From the NCBI GenBank assembly GCA_900772475.1, contig CAAHEI010000048.1:1-64000 (forward strand): 64,000 nt of DNA, written 5' to 3'. The position numbers and the translations under genes are program-made. Source of the DNA: Clostridia bacterium. Its GTDB lineage: Bacteria > Bacillota > Clostridia > TANB77 > CAG-465. The notes beneath the pieces were generated by a model, which was given only the letters and a program-made list of their open reading frames with translations, was not told the origin of the DNA and made no database searches. Below are positions 35,845-46,182 of the stretch, piece after piece. The number at the start of each line of letters is the position of its first letter. The stretch's first letter is position 1.

Positions 35845-38220
35845 ATGCTATGTTCAATATGTAAAAAAAATATGGCAGTAGTATTTATAAATAGTTTAGA
35901 TAAAGAAGGTAAATCTACAGGTAAAGTTAAAGGATTATGTCTTGAGTGTGCAAAAAAACAAGGTATTGACCCTTTATCAAATATAGTTAAAGAAATTTCA
36001 AACATGTCAGAAGAAGAAATGGAAGAAATGTCTAATCAATTTAGCGATATGTTTAACAATATGAGCGGAATAGATAGTTTTCAAATGGATGAGTCTTTAA
36101 ATGATCAGGACATTAATGACGGTGAAACTAAAGAAGAAAAAAAAGGAGGATTTTTTAACCTATCTAATATGTTTAATGTTTCTCCTTTTAGTAATAAACA
36201 GGATAGTAACTCATCAAACACAACAGATGAAAAAAATAATAGTAAAGAAAAAAGAAAAAAGAAAATCAGAAAAACAAAATATTTAGATACTTTTGGTGAA
36301 AACCTAACAGCTAAAGCAAGAGATGGAAAAATAGATAAAGTCATAGGAAGAGATAAGGAACTTCAAAGAATGATACAGATTTTAAATAGAAGAAGTAAAA
36401 ACAATCCTGCACTTATAGGTGAACCTGGCGTAGGAAAAACCGCAATTGTGAATGCACTGGCAATTGCAATTTCAAAAGGTGAAGTCCCTGGAAAATTAAT
36501 AAATAAAGAAGTTTATCTTGTTGATATGACTTCACTTGTAGCAGGTACACAATTTAGGGGGCAATTTGAATCACGAATAAAAGGTTTGATTGATGAGTGT
36601 AAATCTCTTGGAAATATTATTCTTGCAATTGACGAAGTCCACAATATAGTTGGTGGTCTAGAACATGACAACTCCATGAATGCTGCAAACATGTTAAAAC
36701 CTGCACTTGCAAATGGCACAGTTCAACTTATAGGTGCAACAACATTAAAAGAATATAGACAATATATAGAAAAAGATAGTGCTCTAGAAAGACGATTTCA
36801 ACCAATAATTGTTGATGAACCTACCCCTGAAGAATGTTTTAATATTTTAAAAGGTACTAAAGAATATTATGAAAATTTTCACAAAGTCATAATACCTGAT
36901 GATGTTTTAAAAAGTGTTGTTGAGCTTTCAGATAAGTATATTCATGACAGATTTTTACCTGATAAAGCAATTGACTTACTTGACGAAACATGTGCTAGAG
37001 TAAATCTTGATGATATAACACTTGCTAAAATAGAAAAAATTGAAAATAAAATATCTCAAATTGAAGATGAAGAACAAGAATTAGAGGAATTGTTAGATAA
37101 ATCTAGTGAAAATAGTAAAAATGACATCTCAGATATTTCTTCTTATGAAAAAGCTGCAACACTTAAGGCAGATAAATGTATGCTTCAAGGAGAGCTTACT
37201 AAACTTCAAAAAAAATTAAAACCTAGAGTAGTAACCATCGATAATTTAGCCGATGTAATTGAGCTATGGACTAAAATACCAGTTTCAAGAATTAAAACTG
37301 CAGAAACAGAAAAACTCTTAAATTTAAAGAAAAATTTGAGTAAAAAAATAATAGGACAAGATACAGCTGTCAATGCTTTATCAAATGCTATTTTAAGGAA
37401 AAGGGCTAACATACGAACTACTCAAAGACCTCCATCATTTATATTTGTAGGACCTACAGGTGTAGGAAAAACAGCTCTTGTTAAAGCTTTAGCGTATGAA
37501 TTATTTGATAATGAAGAAGCTGTTATTAAACTTGATATGTCTGAATACATGGAAGAACATAGTGTTTCTAAACTTATAGGTTCACCTCCAGGTTATGTAG
37601 GATATGATGAAGCTGGAAGGCTTACAGAAAAAGTCAGACGAAACCCTTACAGCATAGTATTATTCGATGAGGTCGAAAAAGCTCATCATAGTATATATAA
37701 TCTACTTCTTCAAATCTTAGATGATGGAAAACTTACTGATTCTCAAGGAAGAAGCGTTTCATTTAAACATACTATAATTATACTTACATCAAACCTTGGT
37801 ACAAATTTTAAAAACGAAGGATTTGGCTTTGCAAACTTAAGTATTGCAGATGATATGTTAAAAAATAATGCAAATTCTGCCTTGAAAGAGTTCTTTTCAC
37901 CTGAATTTTTAAATAGGATTGATGACACAATCGTATTTAATAAATTATCTTATGATAATATATTAGTAATATCTAACATACTATTAAAAGAGTTGCAAGA
38001 AGATACTAAAAAAAGAAAAATCTTATTTGATTATACAGAAAATGTAACTAAATTTATTGCTAAAAAAGGATATAACGATAAATTTGGAGCAAGGCCTTTA
38101 AAAAGAGCAATTCAAAAATATATTGAAGATGAACTTGCATTCAAACTTATAAAAGGTGAATTAAAAGAAAATAAAAAATATACAATAGATATAAAGGATG
38201 ATAAAATTCAAATACAATAA
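35845..38220 (+). CDS. Clp ATPase with McsA-like zinc-finger N-terminus
   Basis: This 791-aa protein begins with a zinc-finger module, C3-x2-C6 and C32-x2-C35 (MLCSICKKNM...LCLECAKKQG), like McsA. An acidic/Met-rich linker to ~130 follows in place of the ClpC N-domain. Two AAA+ modules come next: Walker A GEPGVGKT (192) and GPTGVGKT (536), Walker B AIDEVHN and LFDEVEKAH. A coiled insertion of 60-70 residues lies between them. GFGF after SNLGTNFKNE may be the ClpP-docking loop. It should unfold substrates for ClpP. AGGAGG precedes the ATG. No ctsR, mcsA or mcsB is nearby. Confidence 0.88.
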   Translation: MLCSICKKNMAVVFINSLDKEGKSTGKVKGLCLECAKKQGIDPLSNIVKEISNMSEEEMEEMSNQFSDMFNNMSGIDSFQMDESLNDQDINDGETKEEKKGGFFNLSNMFNVSPFSNKQDSNSSNTTDEKNNSKEKRKKKIRKTKYLDTFGENLTAKARDGKIDKVIGRDKELQRMIQILNRRSKNNPALIGEPGVGKTAIVNALAIAISKGEVPGKLINKEVYLVDMTSLVAGTQFRGQFESRIKGLIDECKSLGNIILAIDEVHNIVGGLEHDNSMNAANMLKPALANGTVQLIGATTLKEYRQYIEKDSALERRFQPIIVDEPTPEECFNILKGTKEYYENFHKVIIPDDVLKSVVELSDKYIHDRFLPDKAIDLLDETCARVNLDDITLAKIEKIENKISQIEDEEQELEELLDKSSENSKNDISDISSYEKAATLKADKCMLQGELTKLQKKLKPRVVTIDNLADVIELWTKIPVSRIKTAETEKLLNLKKNLSKKIIGQDTAVNALSNAILRKRANIRTTQRPPSFIFVGPTGVGKTALVKALAYELFDNEEAVIKLDMSEYMEEHSVSKLIGSPPGYVGYDEAGRLTEKVRRNPYSIVLFDEVEKAHHSIYNLLLQILDDGKLTDSQGRSVSFKHTIIILTSNLGTNFKNEGFGFANLSIADDMLKNNANSALKEFFSPEFLNRIDDTIVFNKLSYDNILVISNILLKELQEDTKKRKILFDYTENVTKFIAKKGYNDKFGARPLKRAIQKYIEDELAFKLIKGELKENKKYTIDIKDDKIQIQ

Positions 38221-38223
38221 AAT

Positions 38224-38255
38224 AATGGCACCAAATTAATGGTGCCATTATTTTT
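38224..38255 (+). terminator. Terminator of the clp gene
   Basis: AATGGCACCA - 6 nt - TGGTGCCATT followed by ATTTTTT. It also faces the convergent 128-aa gene. Confidence 0.88.
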
Positions 38256-38641
38256 TATCTTGGAATAACGACATATTCTTCAGATATAAGATGAGTAATA
38301 TAATCATAAAATACTACAAATTTTATTTTATATTTACATTTTTTAAATACCTTTACATCCTCACATCCTATAATTTTTCCCGCTTTTATTTCCTTGAAAC
38401 TCTTTTCTGAAAGTTTATAATATTTTCCCCCAAAAAAATATATAACATTTTCAGGAAATATAATTTTAGAATTTAAAGTTTGAAATGAATTTTTTCCACA
38501 TGGTACAATTTTTTTTATTTTACCATATACAATTTCTCCATATGTTAAATTAAAAGATCTAATATATTGCTTTGAATAAATATCAGCCAAAATTACATAT
38601 TGGGGATTATCGTTTGATTGCCGTTCTTTGTTAGTAAACAT
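38255..38641 (-). CDS. Hypothetical 128-aa protein
   Basis: A small basic beta-rich protein (YVILADIYSKQYIRSF, YGEIVYGKIKKIVPCG) without a recognised family, signal or membrane helix. The frame extends to a TTG at 38713, but that TTG is the first part of a TTGACA -35 box. AGGAG and AGAGGA precede the ATG at 38641, so the shorter form is correct. Confidence 0.6.
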   Translation of the reverse strand: MFTNKERQSNDNPQYVILADIYSKQYIRSFNLTYGEIVYGKIKKIVPCGKNSFQTLNSKIIFPENVIYFFGGKYYKLSEKSFKEIKAGKIIGCEDVKVFKKCKYKIKFVVFYDYITHLISEEYVVIPR

Positions 38642-38684
38642 ATTCCTCTTCTCCTTATAGTTAAAACAGATTAATTTTTTTTGT

Positions 38685-38713
38685 AGTGTATCATAAATAT
38701 AATTATCTGTCAA
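38685..38713 (-). promoter_or_regulatory. Promoter of the 128-aa gene
   Basis: TTGACA (38708-38713) - 17 bp - TACACT (38685-38690) on the minus strand. It excludes the longer reading of the gene. Confidence 0.75.
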
Positions 38714-38718
38714 TATAT

Positions 38719-39303
38719 TTAGCTTTCAATATCCTCTATAATTAGATTTAAATCCTCTTTACTATCAGCTTTTATACCTTGATTTAATTCTTCTAACATT
38801 TCTGGATTCAATATCTGTGGATCAATCTTTAATCTTTTATATTCCATTGTTGCACTTTCATCTACAATATTAGATATAACAACATCATCATTTTCTAACT
38901 TTATTAAAAAATGATTTGGACAATTTTGATCTATTTTTCTTATATATACAATTTTTTCATTTCCTTCCTCTTCTATTTCATATACATTTCCTTGCATCTT
39001 TTGTTTTTTATTCTCATTTTCTTTTAACTTTTCAAGTGTAGTACCATAAACAGTGTTTTTACTTTCAATAACATGACCACATTTTACGTACTCATCTTTA
39101 TATATAACTTCAATATCATATGTTTTTGTACTAACAGGAGTGCTATCATCATTTCTAACCTTTTCATCTTCAGCTGTTGTTTTAGTATAATCTGTTAAAT
39201 TTTCATTATTTTTGGTATACTTAAATCCAACATATACACCAAAGCACAAACAAAATACAAATAGAAAAAGTACGAGAAGTCTATACCATATATATTCTTT
39301 CAT
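38719..39303 (-). CDS. BofC C-terminal-domain-like membrane-anchored protein
   Basis: This 194-aa protein has one N-terminal helix (residues 7-28), a polar linker and a C-terminal domain. The pattern RKIDQNCPNHFLIKLENDDVVI...DPQILNPEMLEELNQGIKADSKEDLN resembles the BofC_C domain. In Bacillus, BofC is a forespore-secreted regulator of SpoIVB signalling before sigma-K activation. Here the longer tether and lack of the BofC N-domain make the role uncertain, but a sporulation link is plausible. It lies downstream of the comEC locus on the same strand. Confidence 0.6.
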   Translation of the reverse strand: MKEYIWYRLLVLFLFVFCLCFGVYVGFKYTKNNENLTDYTKTTAEDEKVRNDDSTPVSTKTYDIEVIYKDEYVKCGHVIESKNTVYGTTLEKLKENENKKQKMQGNVYEIEEEGNEKIVYIRKIDQNCPNHFLIKLENDDVVISNIVDESATMEYKRLKIDPQILNPEMLEELNQGIKADSKEDLNLIIEDIES

Positions 39304-39353
39304 ATAATCACCTTTTTAATATAATCTGTAAAAAATAAAAAATTATACCATTT

Positions 39354-41607
39354 TTAAATTTTAATTTTGCACGCTCCATTTTTTTCAGTTATTTTTACTT
39401 TTATATTATGTTTTGATAGTGTATTTAGTGTTTCTTTAGCCGGATGATTATATACTTTTTTCTTTGATGAAATTATTCCCTCTTTTATATTTAGTTTTCC
39501 TATAAAATTATTATCACTTGATGTTTTAGAACCGTGATGTCCTACTTGATATACATCAATAATTTCAGGAAGTGTATTAATATTTTTTAGTATTTCCTTT
39601 TCGGTATTCTTAGTTGCATCCCCCATGAAAAGAAAATTTTTATTTTCAATATTAATAACAGTAACAATGCTATTTGCGTTTGCTACATCATTATCTTTTA
39701 TTTTTAAATTTACATCTGGACTTAATATTTTAAATTTAATTTCTCCTACAATCAACTCATCATTTGCTGTGACTTCAACTTTTGTTATATTATTTTTATT
39801 TAATAATTTTATACACTCATTATATTCTTTTTGTTCTTCTTTAGGTCTAGAATATATTACTTTTGAAACATCAATATTACTTAACATTTGTTCATTCAAG
39901 CCGTTTATATGATCTGTATGAAAATGCGTGATTAAAATAGCATCTATTTTTGAAATATTTTTTTTATGAAAGTAATTTAAAAGAACATTTGATGCCAAAT
40001 TTTCTCTAGTGGAGCCCATATCTATTACAATATTTTTTCCTTTATATCTAATATACGCCATATTTCCCTGTTCAACATTAAAATATATGACATAGTTTAG
40101 ATAATAATTTGAATAAATATAGCTTACATGAATGTACATAATAGTTAGAAAAAAATACATATTTAATAAAATATTTACTACTTTTCTATATTTTCTTTTT
40201 AAAATTATACTTAAATACTTTCTATAATTTGTTCCCAAGATTAAAGTATAATATAAAATTAATGTTACAATGTCAGGAGAGGCTAGCTTTATATTAATTT
40301 TAGAAAAATTTGAAAAAAAATTCGATATATGAATAATTACCCTAAGAATAAAAAAAGAAGTATTGGATAAAATATTAAATACATAAGGAACAAAAGAAAA
40401 AATAATTGTTAAAAAGCCTACTATCCCAAAAATATTATCTATATATGAAATTATTATATTTGAAACAAAACTTGAAAGATAAAATGAATTAAAATAATAT
40501 ATTTGTATTGGAAAAAGCAAAATTTGAACTGAAAGGGTTATCGAAAACGGATAAATAAATAAACATAAAGCATTATATATATGTTTTTTTATTCCATATG
40601 CTTTTTTATACTGTATTTTTAAGATCTTTTTTAAAATATTATCAATCAGGCTAAATATTTGACTTTCAAACATGATAATAGATACTACTGATATATATGA
40701 CATTAAAAGACCAACATTAAATATACTAAAAGGATTATAGACTAAAATTAAATAAAATGATAGTAATATTTTTATGTAAGTATTAATTTTTTTTTCTTGT
40801 TTTTTTAATATATTATTTATAATTAAAAACAAACTTGCTCTTACAATTGAAAGTTCAAAGGAACAAAATACACAGAATATAAATGTTATGACTATATTAA
40901 ACAATACTGAAATGTTTTTGTTTAACTTTTGAAATATGTACGATACAACAAACATAAAAGTTGTAATATTAGATCCAGATATAGCCAAAAGATGACTAAT
41001 TCCACTTTTTTCAAAACTATCCTTTATATCCATATCTAAAAACTTATCATCTCCGTACAACATACTTTTAAATAAGTTACACTCTCTTTTTGGCATTACT
41101 CTTTCTAAATTAGTTGAAATTTTTTCTTTTAAATTTGATATTATTTTTATAAATATATTTCCTGTTTTTACATCACATACTTTCACCTCATAAGTTGTTA
41201 TACACCCTATAATATTCTTAGAATTCAAATATTTTTTATAATCGAATTCATAAGGGTTTCCAAGTTTTTCAGGAATGTTTATTTTACCTCTTAATGTTAA
41301 CATATCACCATATTTATATTTCTTATATTTTTTTAAATTTATATTTTTATCATTATTTGTAAATTTATTCTTATAAATATTTAATATAAATTTATCACCG
41401 TTTATACCTTACTATATAAGATACTTTATCCTCATTAAAGCTATTTAATTCTTCTACAATAACTTCAAATCTACTTGTATTGCCTGTAGTTTTGTATTTA
41501 TAATTAAAAAGATAAATTTTAAAAATTGTACTAAATAAAATAAGCGATAAAAGAAAAATTATTGTATATATTTTATGATTTTTCATATATTTTATTACTT
41601 TTACCAT
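39354..41607 (-). pseudogene. comEC: comEC/rec2 competence channel gene with a frameshift
   Basis: The downstream frame (from 41303, or 41397 if read without an ATG) encodes the competence domain (HLLAISGSNITTF), about ten membrane helices and a C-terminal metallo-beta-lactamase domain (ITHFHTDHINGL, GHHGSKTSS). The missing N-terminus, one membrane helix and DUF4131 start, is the separate 70-codon frame 41395-41607. Dropping one A of the AAA at 41401-41403 joins them as ...SYIVRYNGDKFILNIYKN, giving about 750 aa, normal for ComEC. Either the gene is inactivated or the base call is wrong. ComEC carries single-stranded DNA across the membrane. No comEA is adjacent. Confidence 0.8.
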
Positions 41608-41699
41608 ATATACATTATATCATTTTTTATAATTAAAAAAAATAACTAGACAGTTTATTTTTTTGTCTAGTTTTGTATATTAACATATTATAGATATAA

Positions 41700-42548
41700 T
41701 TAAATCAGTCCAACAATTGTAGCAAAAGTTGCATAATCTTCATCTTTTCTTGCAGTAGCCTTTCTGAAAGAAAAGAAATCTTTTTCATTGCAACACGTAC
41801 ATATATTTGCAACCTTTATATTTTCTTTTTTTATACCAAGTTCAATAAAATCATTTACAATGACATATATAAGATCAAAATGATATTTTCCTTCTTTATC
41901 CCTTGTAATATATTTTTTTTCATCTTTAAACACACTTGTAAATTTTTCTTTAAATTCATCTTCCCTACTTGTAAAACAACATTTTCTTATTGAAGGTCCA
42001 ATACATACTATCATGTTGTAGAATTTTGAACCAAACCTATCATGCATAATAACTGCGGCCTTTCTAGAGATTTTCTTTAAAGTTCCCTTCCATCCACTAT
42101 GTACATTTGCAAAAACATTATTTACAGGATCATAAATAATTATTTGGTTACAATCTGCTGTTGTAACCAAAGTATTAATTCCATTTTTATATGTAATATA
42201 TCCATCATAACATTTTTTTGATAACTCTGAAAAAACATATTCTTTCTTATTATCATTATCTAATATTAAAATATTATCTGTATGATTTTGCTTTGCTTTG
42301 TATATATCTTCACTTTTAATTTTCATGTTATTACATATAATTTCTAGATTTTTGTATACATTTTTTATATTGTCTTTTCCAACTGTCCTAATATTTAAAC
42401 TTTTATATACCCCACTGCTTACGCCACCATGTCTTAGTGTTATCATGTGATTTATTTTATCATTATACTTTTCAAGTACCTTAAACTTTATACACTCAAA
42501 ATTTCCATTTTTTATATGGATTAACTCTTCACTATTATAATTACTCAT
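41700..42548 (-). CDS. pgeF: Multicopper-oxidase-fold purine nucleoside phosphorylase (YfiH/PgeF/YlmD)
   Basis: This 282-aa protein has the family's zinc/nucleoside-site motifs: LRHGGVS near residue 40, TTADCNQIIIYDP with NVHSGWKGT in the middle, CIGPSIRKCCF and CTCCNEKDFFSFRKA at the end. Members act on purine nucleosides. Family proteins were formerly called laccase-like and also relate to peptidoglycan-editing factor PgeF. The ATG is one base after the addA stop, so translation is probably coupled. Full length. Confidence 0.9.
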   Translation of the reverse strand: MSNYNSEELIHIKNGNFECIKFKVLEKYNDKINHMITLRHGGVSSGVYKSLNIRTVGKDNIKNVYKNLEIICNNMKIKSEDIYKAKQNHTDNILILDNDNKKEYVFSELSKKCYDGYITYKNGINTLVTTADCNQIIIYDPVNNVFANVHSGWKGTLKKISRKAAVIMHDRFGSKFYNMIVCIGPSIRKCCFTSREDEFKEKFTSVFKDEKKYITRDKEGKYHFDLIYVIVNDFIELGIKKENIKVANICTCCNEKDFFSFRKATARKDEDYATFATIVGLI

Positions 42549-42549
42549 G

Positions 42550-45500
42550 TTATATTTCTATTTCCTTTCCTAGCTTAAAAGAATATATATATGTTTTTTC
42601 AACCTCTTTACCAGTTAGCTTTTCAAGTGCTCTTCTATATATATCAAGCTGTAATTTGTATTTTTGTATAAAAATTTCTTCTTCTTCTAAATTATCCGTT
42701 TTAAAGTCGACAAGAACAATATTTCCATTTTGATTTATATAGTATAGATCAATAATACCTTGTATTTGACTATTTGATATTTCTTTATCTATTAGTATAA
42801 ATTCTGTTTCCTTTTTTATATTATTTGATTTTTTTAAATCGTTACCTATTTTAGAAATTATAAATTTATATATTTTTTTTATCATATCAAATTTTATATC
42901 TTCTTTTTTTACTATTTTGTTTTTTACTAAATCTTCTACATATTCCTTTAATTTTTCTATCGTATTTATTCTTTTATAATCAATATACATAAGTATAGTA
43001 TGCATAATTGTACCATATTTTGCTCCTGTTTTTATATTTTCTTTATTTATACTTTCTGGCATTTCAAATAAAATTTCTTTATCTTTATTTTTTAACTTTA
43101 ATTTACTAACACTTACTCTCATCTCGCTCTTAACATCTTCATTATATTTGTATTTAAAGTCAAGATTATTTTTTAGTATACACAGATTTTTTTCAATTTC
43201 TAAAGGATAAGTATTTTTTCCTTTTAAAAATTTTTCTATTTGGCATCTTAAACTCAATTCTTGACTATTAATATTATTTACCTTAAATTTTATACTTTCT
43301 TTTATTTTCTCAATATCTAAAATATTTATATCAAAATACTCTTTTAATTTTTTCTCATCAAGTGTTAAAAGTGCAAGAAAAATATTTGAAAAGTAATCAC
43401 TATTTTTCTGTACAATTTTATAATTTACTTTTCCATCTATTTCATTCACACTCATATTTTGCTTAAACTTTGAATAGTCTTTTAAAGTTCCAAAGATTAT
43501 AAGCTTTTCCTTTGCACGTGTCAGTGCAACATATAACATTCTTAGCTCCTCAGATTTACTATCTTTTATTATCTTATTTTTTATAGCTTGTTTTATAACA
43601 GATGGATAAGTAACATTCAAATTTTCTTTTACAACATTTACACCGATGCCTAAACTATTTTCCATTATAATTGTATCTGATGTATCTCTTATATTATATT
43701 TTCTTGTTGTATCACATAATATAACCACAGGAAATTCTAATCCTTTTGATTTATGTATTGTCATTATTCTTACAACGTCTTCATTTTCACCAATTGTTTT
43801 AGCTGTGGCTGACTGACTATCTACTTTTTTCTTTATATTATCAACATACTTTATATATGAAGAAAGATTACTATCAAAAGAGTTTTCATAATTTATTGCT
43901 ATATCTATTAAATAGTCAAGATTAGCTTTTTTCATCTTTAATGTATCTTTTTCTAATAAATACTGATTAAATATATTTGTTTGATTATATAACTTCAAAA
44001 TTATTTTTGAAACAGAATATATTTTTTTTATATTTATATACTCCTCCAAAAAATTTATAAAGCTATCTATTTTAAGTAATAATTCTTTATCATTATCACT
44101 AATTTTTTCATTCTTTAATTCATTATCTAATATATCCTTTGAAATATATAACGAATTATACATACATGAATTATTTGAAAGCTCTTTTATTTTTAGCATT
44201 TCATCTAATGTGAATCTTCCAATTACACTATACATCACACTTACCATATATACATCTTGAAGTGGATTATCAATTACCCTAAGTATGGATAATACAAGCT
44301 TTATTTCATCACTTTCAAATATACTTGTACTTACGTCACAAAATGCAGGAATACCATTTTCCTTTAAAACATTTTCTAGTATAATTCCCTTATCTTTAAT
44401 CCCTCTTAAGAGTATAACTATATCCTTATATTTTGCTTTATTAAATTTCTTTTCTTTTACATCAAAAACACTAAATTTTCCTACCACGTTTTTTATTTCC
44501 TCAGATACCATTCTTGCTTCTATTTCAAAGTTTTTAAGTTCTGCTATATACTCATCCTCAGAGTCTTTATTATCTATACCATTTTCTTTTAAATCAATTA
44601 CATTTATCTTTGTTCTATAATCTATACTCTTTTCATCCTCATATAATGTTGCACCAAACTCAAGCTTTTCACTATCTATATACTCGCAATTTCCTACCTT
44701 GTCACTCATTATTTTCTCGAATATTTTATTTATACTGTCTATTACTTGTTTTCTACTTCTAAAGTTTTTATTAAGTAAAATTTTAACGTTTCCAAGATTA
44801 TCTATGCTATTTGATTTATACTTCTTATATTTTTCATTAAATATCTCTGGCATGGCTTGCCTAAATTTATATATACTTTGTTTTACATCTCCAACCATAA
44901 AGCGATTATTACTATTTGAGATAGCTTCAAGTATGGTTTCCTGTATCATACTGGTGTCTTGATACTCATCTGTATATATTTCCAAAAACTCTTTTCTTTT
45001 TTCTTTTGCAATATCTGTAAGCATATATTTACCATTTTTATCTTTTTTTACAAGTAAATTTAATGCTAAATGTTCTATATCATTAAAATCAATTGTGCAA
45101 TTTTCTTGTTTAAGTTTAATATATTTTTTATGAAATTTATAGATAATTTCATACAAATAATTTATATATTCATATGCAATTTTATTATCTTCTAGTATAT
45201 TAATACTCTTTTCATAAACTTGTTTTTTTAATTCATCTATTTCTTTTTTAAGTATTTTATTTCTAAAATATATAATTTCTTCTTTTAATTTGATATTTTC
45301 ACCTTTATATGCACTCATTCTTCCAAACAAAAAATTTTCTAACATTACATATAATTTATCCCAAGAATTAGCTTCATTTATTATAGATTTTATGTAATGT
45401 ATCTCTTGTTCTAATATTTCATATATTTTTATAAAATCCTCTCTTGATTGTATTAATTTTAATTTATTTTCTCCTTCTTCTAAAAGAAGTTCTAAGGATG

Positions 45501-46164
45501 ATATAACATCATCAAATATTTCTTTTCCAAAATTTGTGTTAATTAAATCATTACTCTTTAAATCAAGATTATATTTTTCTATATCATTTTTTAATGTATC
45601 AAAAGGGTATGCAAAACTATTTATATATGAATATATTTTAAAAACATATTCTACTAATTTATCCTCTTTAGAAGAAAAAAGTTCAAGAAATCTATATAAC
45701 TTTTCCTTTTTTAATTCATCCTCATTAGCATCTATATATATTTTTTCAAGTACACTATTTATAGCTTTTATTTTAAGAATATTGGAATATGATTCATCTA
45801 CAATCTTAACATTTGGATCAATTCCTAAAACATTAAAATTTGAACGTATTAACTTTAAACAAAATGAATGAATTGTTTCAATACTTGCTACATTTATATT
45901 TTGTACTTGTCTCTTTAAAAAAGCATTAGACTTATCCTTATCTAATGCCTCATATATTCTTTTTAAAAGTCTCTCTTTTAGTTCACTTGCAGAAGCATTT
46001 GTAAATGTAACAATTAATAACTTACTAATATCAACATTTTCATCAATAACACGATTAATCACTCTTTCAACTAAAACTGCTGTTTTTCCACTTCCGGCAG
46101 ATGCTGAAACTAATATATTACTATTTCTTTTATCAATTGCTTCTTTTTGTTTTTCTGTCCACAT
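42550..46164 (-). CDS. addA: ATP-dependent helicase/nuclease subunit AddA
   Basis: This 1204-aa UvrD/Rep-type helicase has Walker A SASAGSGKTAVLVERV near residue 20, motif II YTDEYQDTS, motif VI ALTRAKEKLI and a C-terminal nuclease domain with GIIDLYY...VLVDFKTD. It pairs with AddB for break resection. Length is normal. It follows the pseudopilin gene by 18 bases and precedes pgeF by one. Having addA and addB 8.4 kb apart is unlike the common addB-addA operon. Confidence 0.96.
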   Translation of the reverse strand: MWTEKQKEAIDKRNSNILVSASAGSGKTAVLVERVINRVIDENVDISKLLIVTFTNASASELKERLLKRIYEALDKDKSNAFLKRQVQNINVASIETIHSFCLKLIRSNFNVLGIDPNVKIVDESYSNILKIKAINSVLEKIYIDANEDELKKEKLYRFLELFSSKEDKLVEYVFKIYSYINSFAYPFDTLKNDIEKYNLDLKSNDLINTNFGKEIFDDVISSLELLLEEGENKLKLIQSREDFIKIYEILEQEIHYIKSIINEANSWDKLYVMLENFLFGRMSAYKGENIKLKEEIIYFRNKILKKEIDELKKQVYEKSINILEDNKIAYEYINYLYEIIYKFHKKYIKLKQENCTIDFNDIEHLALNLLVKKDKNGKYMLTDIAKEKRKEFLEIYTDEYQDTSMIQETILEAISNSNNRFMVGDVKQSIYKFRQAMPEIFNEKYKKYKSNSIDNLGNVKILLNKNFRSRKQVIDSINKIFEKIMSDKVGNCEYIDSEKLEFGATLYEDEKSIDYRTKINVIDLKENGIDNKDSEDEYIAELKNFEIEARMVSEEIKNVVGKFSVFDVKEKKFNKAKYKDIVILLRGIKDKGIILENVLKENGIPAFCDVSTSIFESDEIKLVLSILRVIDNPLQDVYMVSVMYSVIGRFTLDEMLKIKELSNNSCMYNSLYISKDILDNELKNEKISDNDKELLLKIDSFINFLEEYINIKKIYSVSKIILKLYNQTNIFNQYLLEKDTLKMKKANLDYLIDIAINYENSFDSNLSSYIKYVDNIKKKVDSQSATAKTIGENEDVVRIMTIHKSKGLEFPVVILCDTTRKYNIRDTSDTIIMENSLGIGVNVVKENLNVTYPSVIKQAIKNKIIKDSKSEELRMLYVALTRAKEKLIIFGTLKDYSKFKQNMSVNEIDGKVNYKIVQKNSDYFSNIFLALLTLDEKKLKEYFDINILDIEKIKESIKFKVNNINSQELSLRCQIEKFLKGKNTYPLEIEKNLCILKNNLDFKYKYNEDVKSEMRVSVSKLKLKNKDKEILFEMPESINKENIKTGAKYGTIMHTILMYIDYKRINTIEKLKEYVEDLVKNKIVKKEDIKFDMIKKIYKFIISKIGNDLKKSNNIKKETEFILIDKEISNSQIQGIIDLYYINQNGNIVLVDFKTDNLEEEEIFIQKYKLQLDIYRRALEKLTGKEVEKTYIYSFKLGKEIEI

Positions 46165-46182
46165 AAATTTCTCCTATTATTT

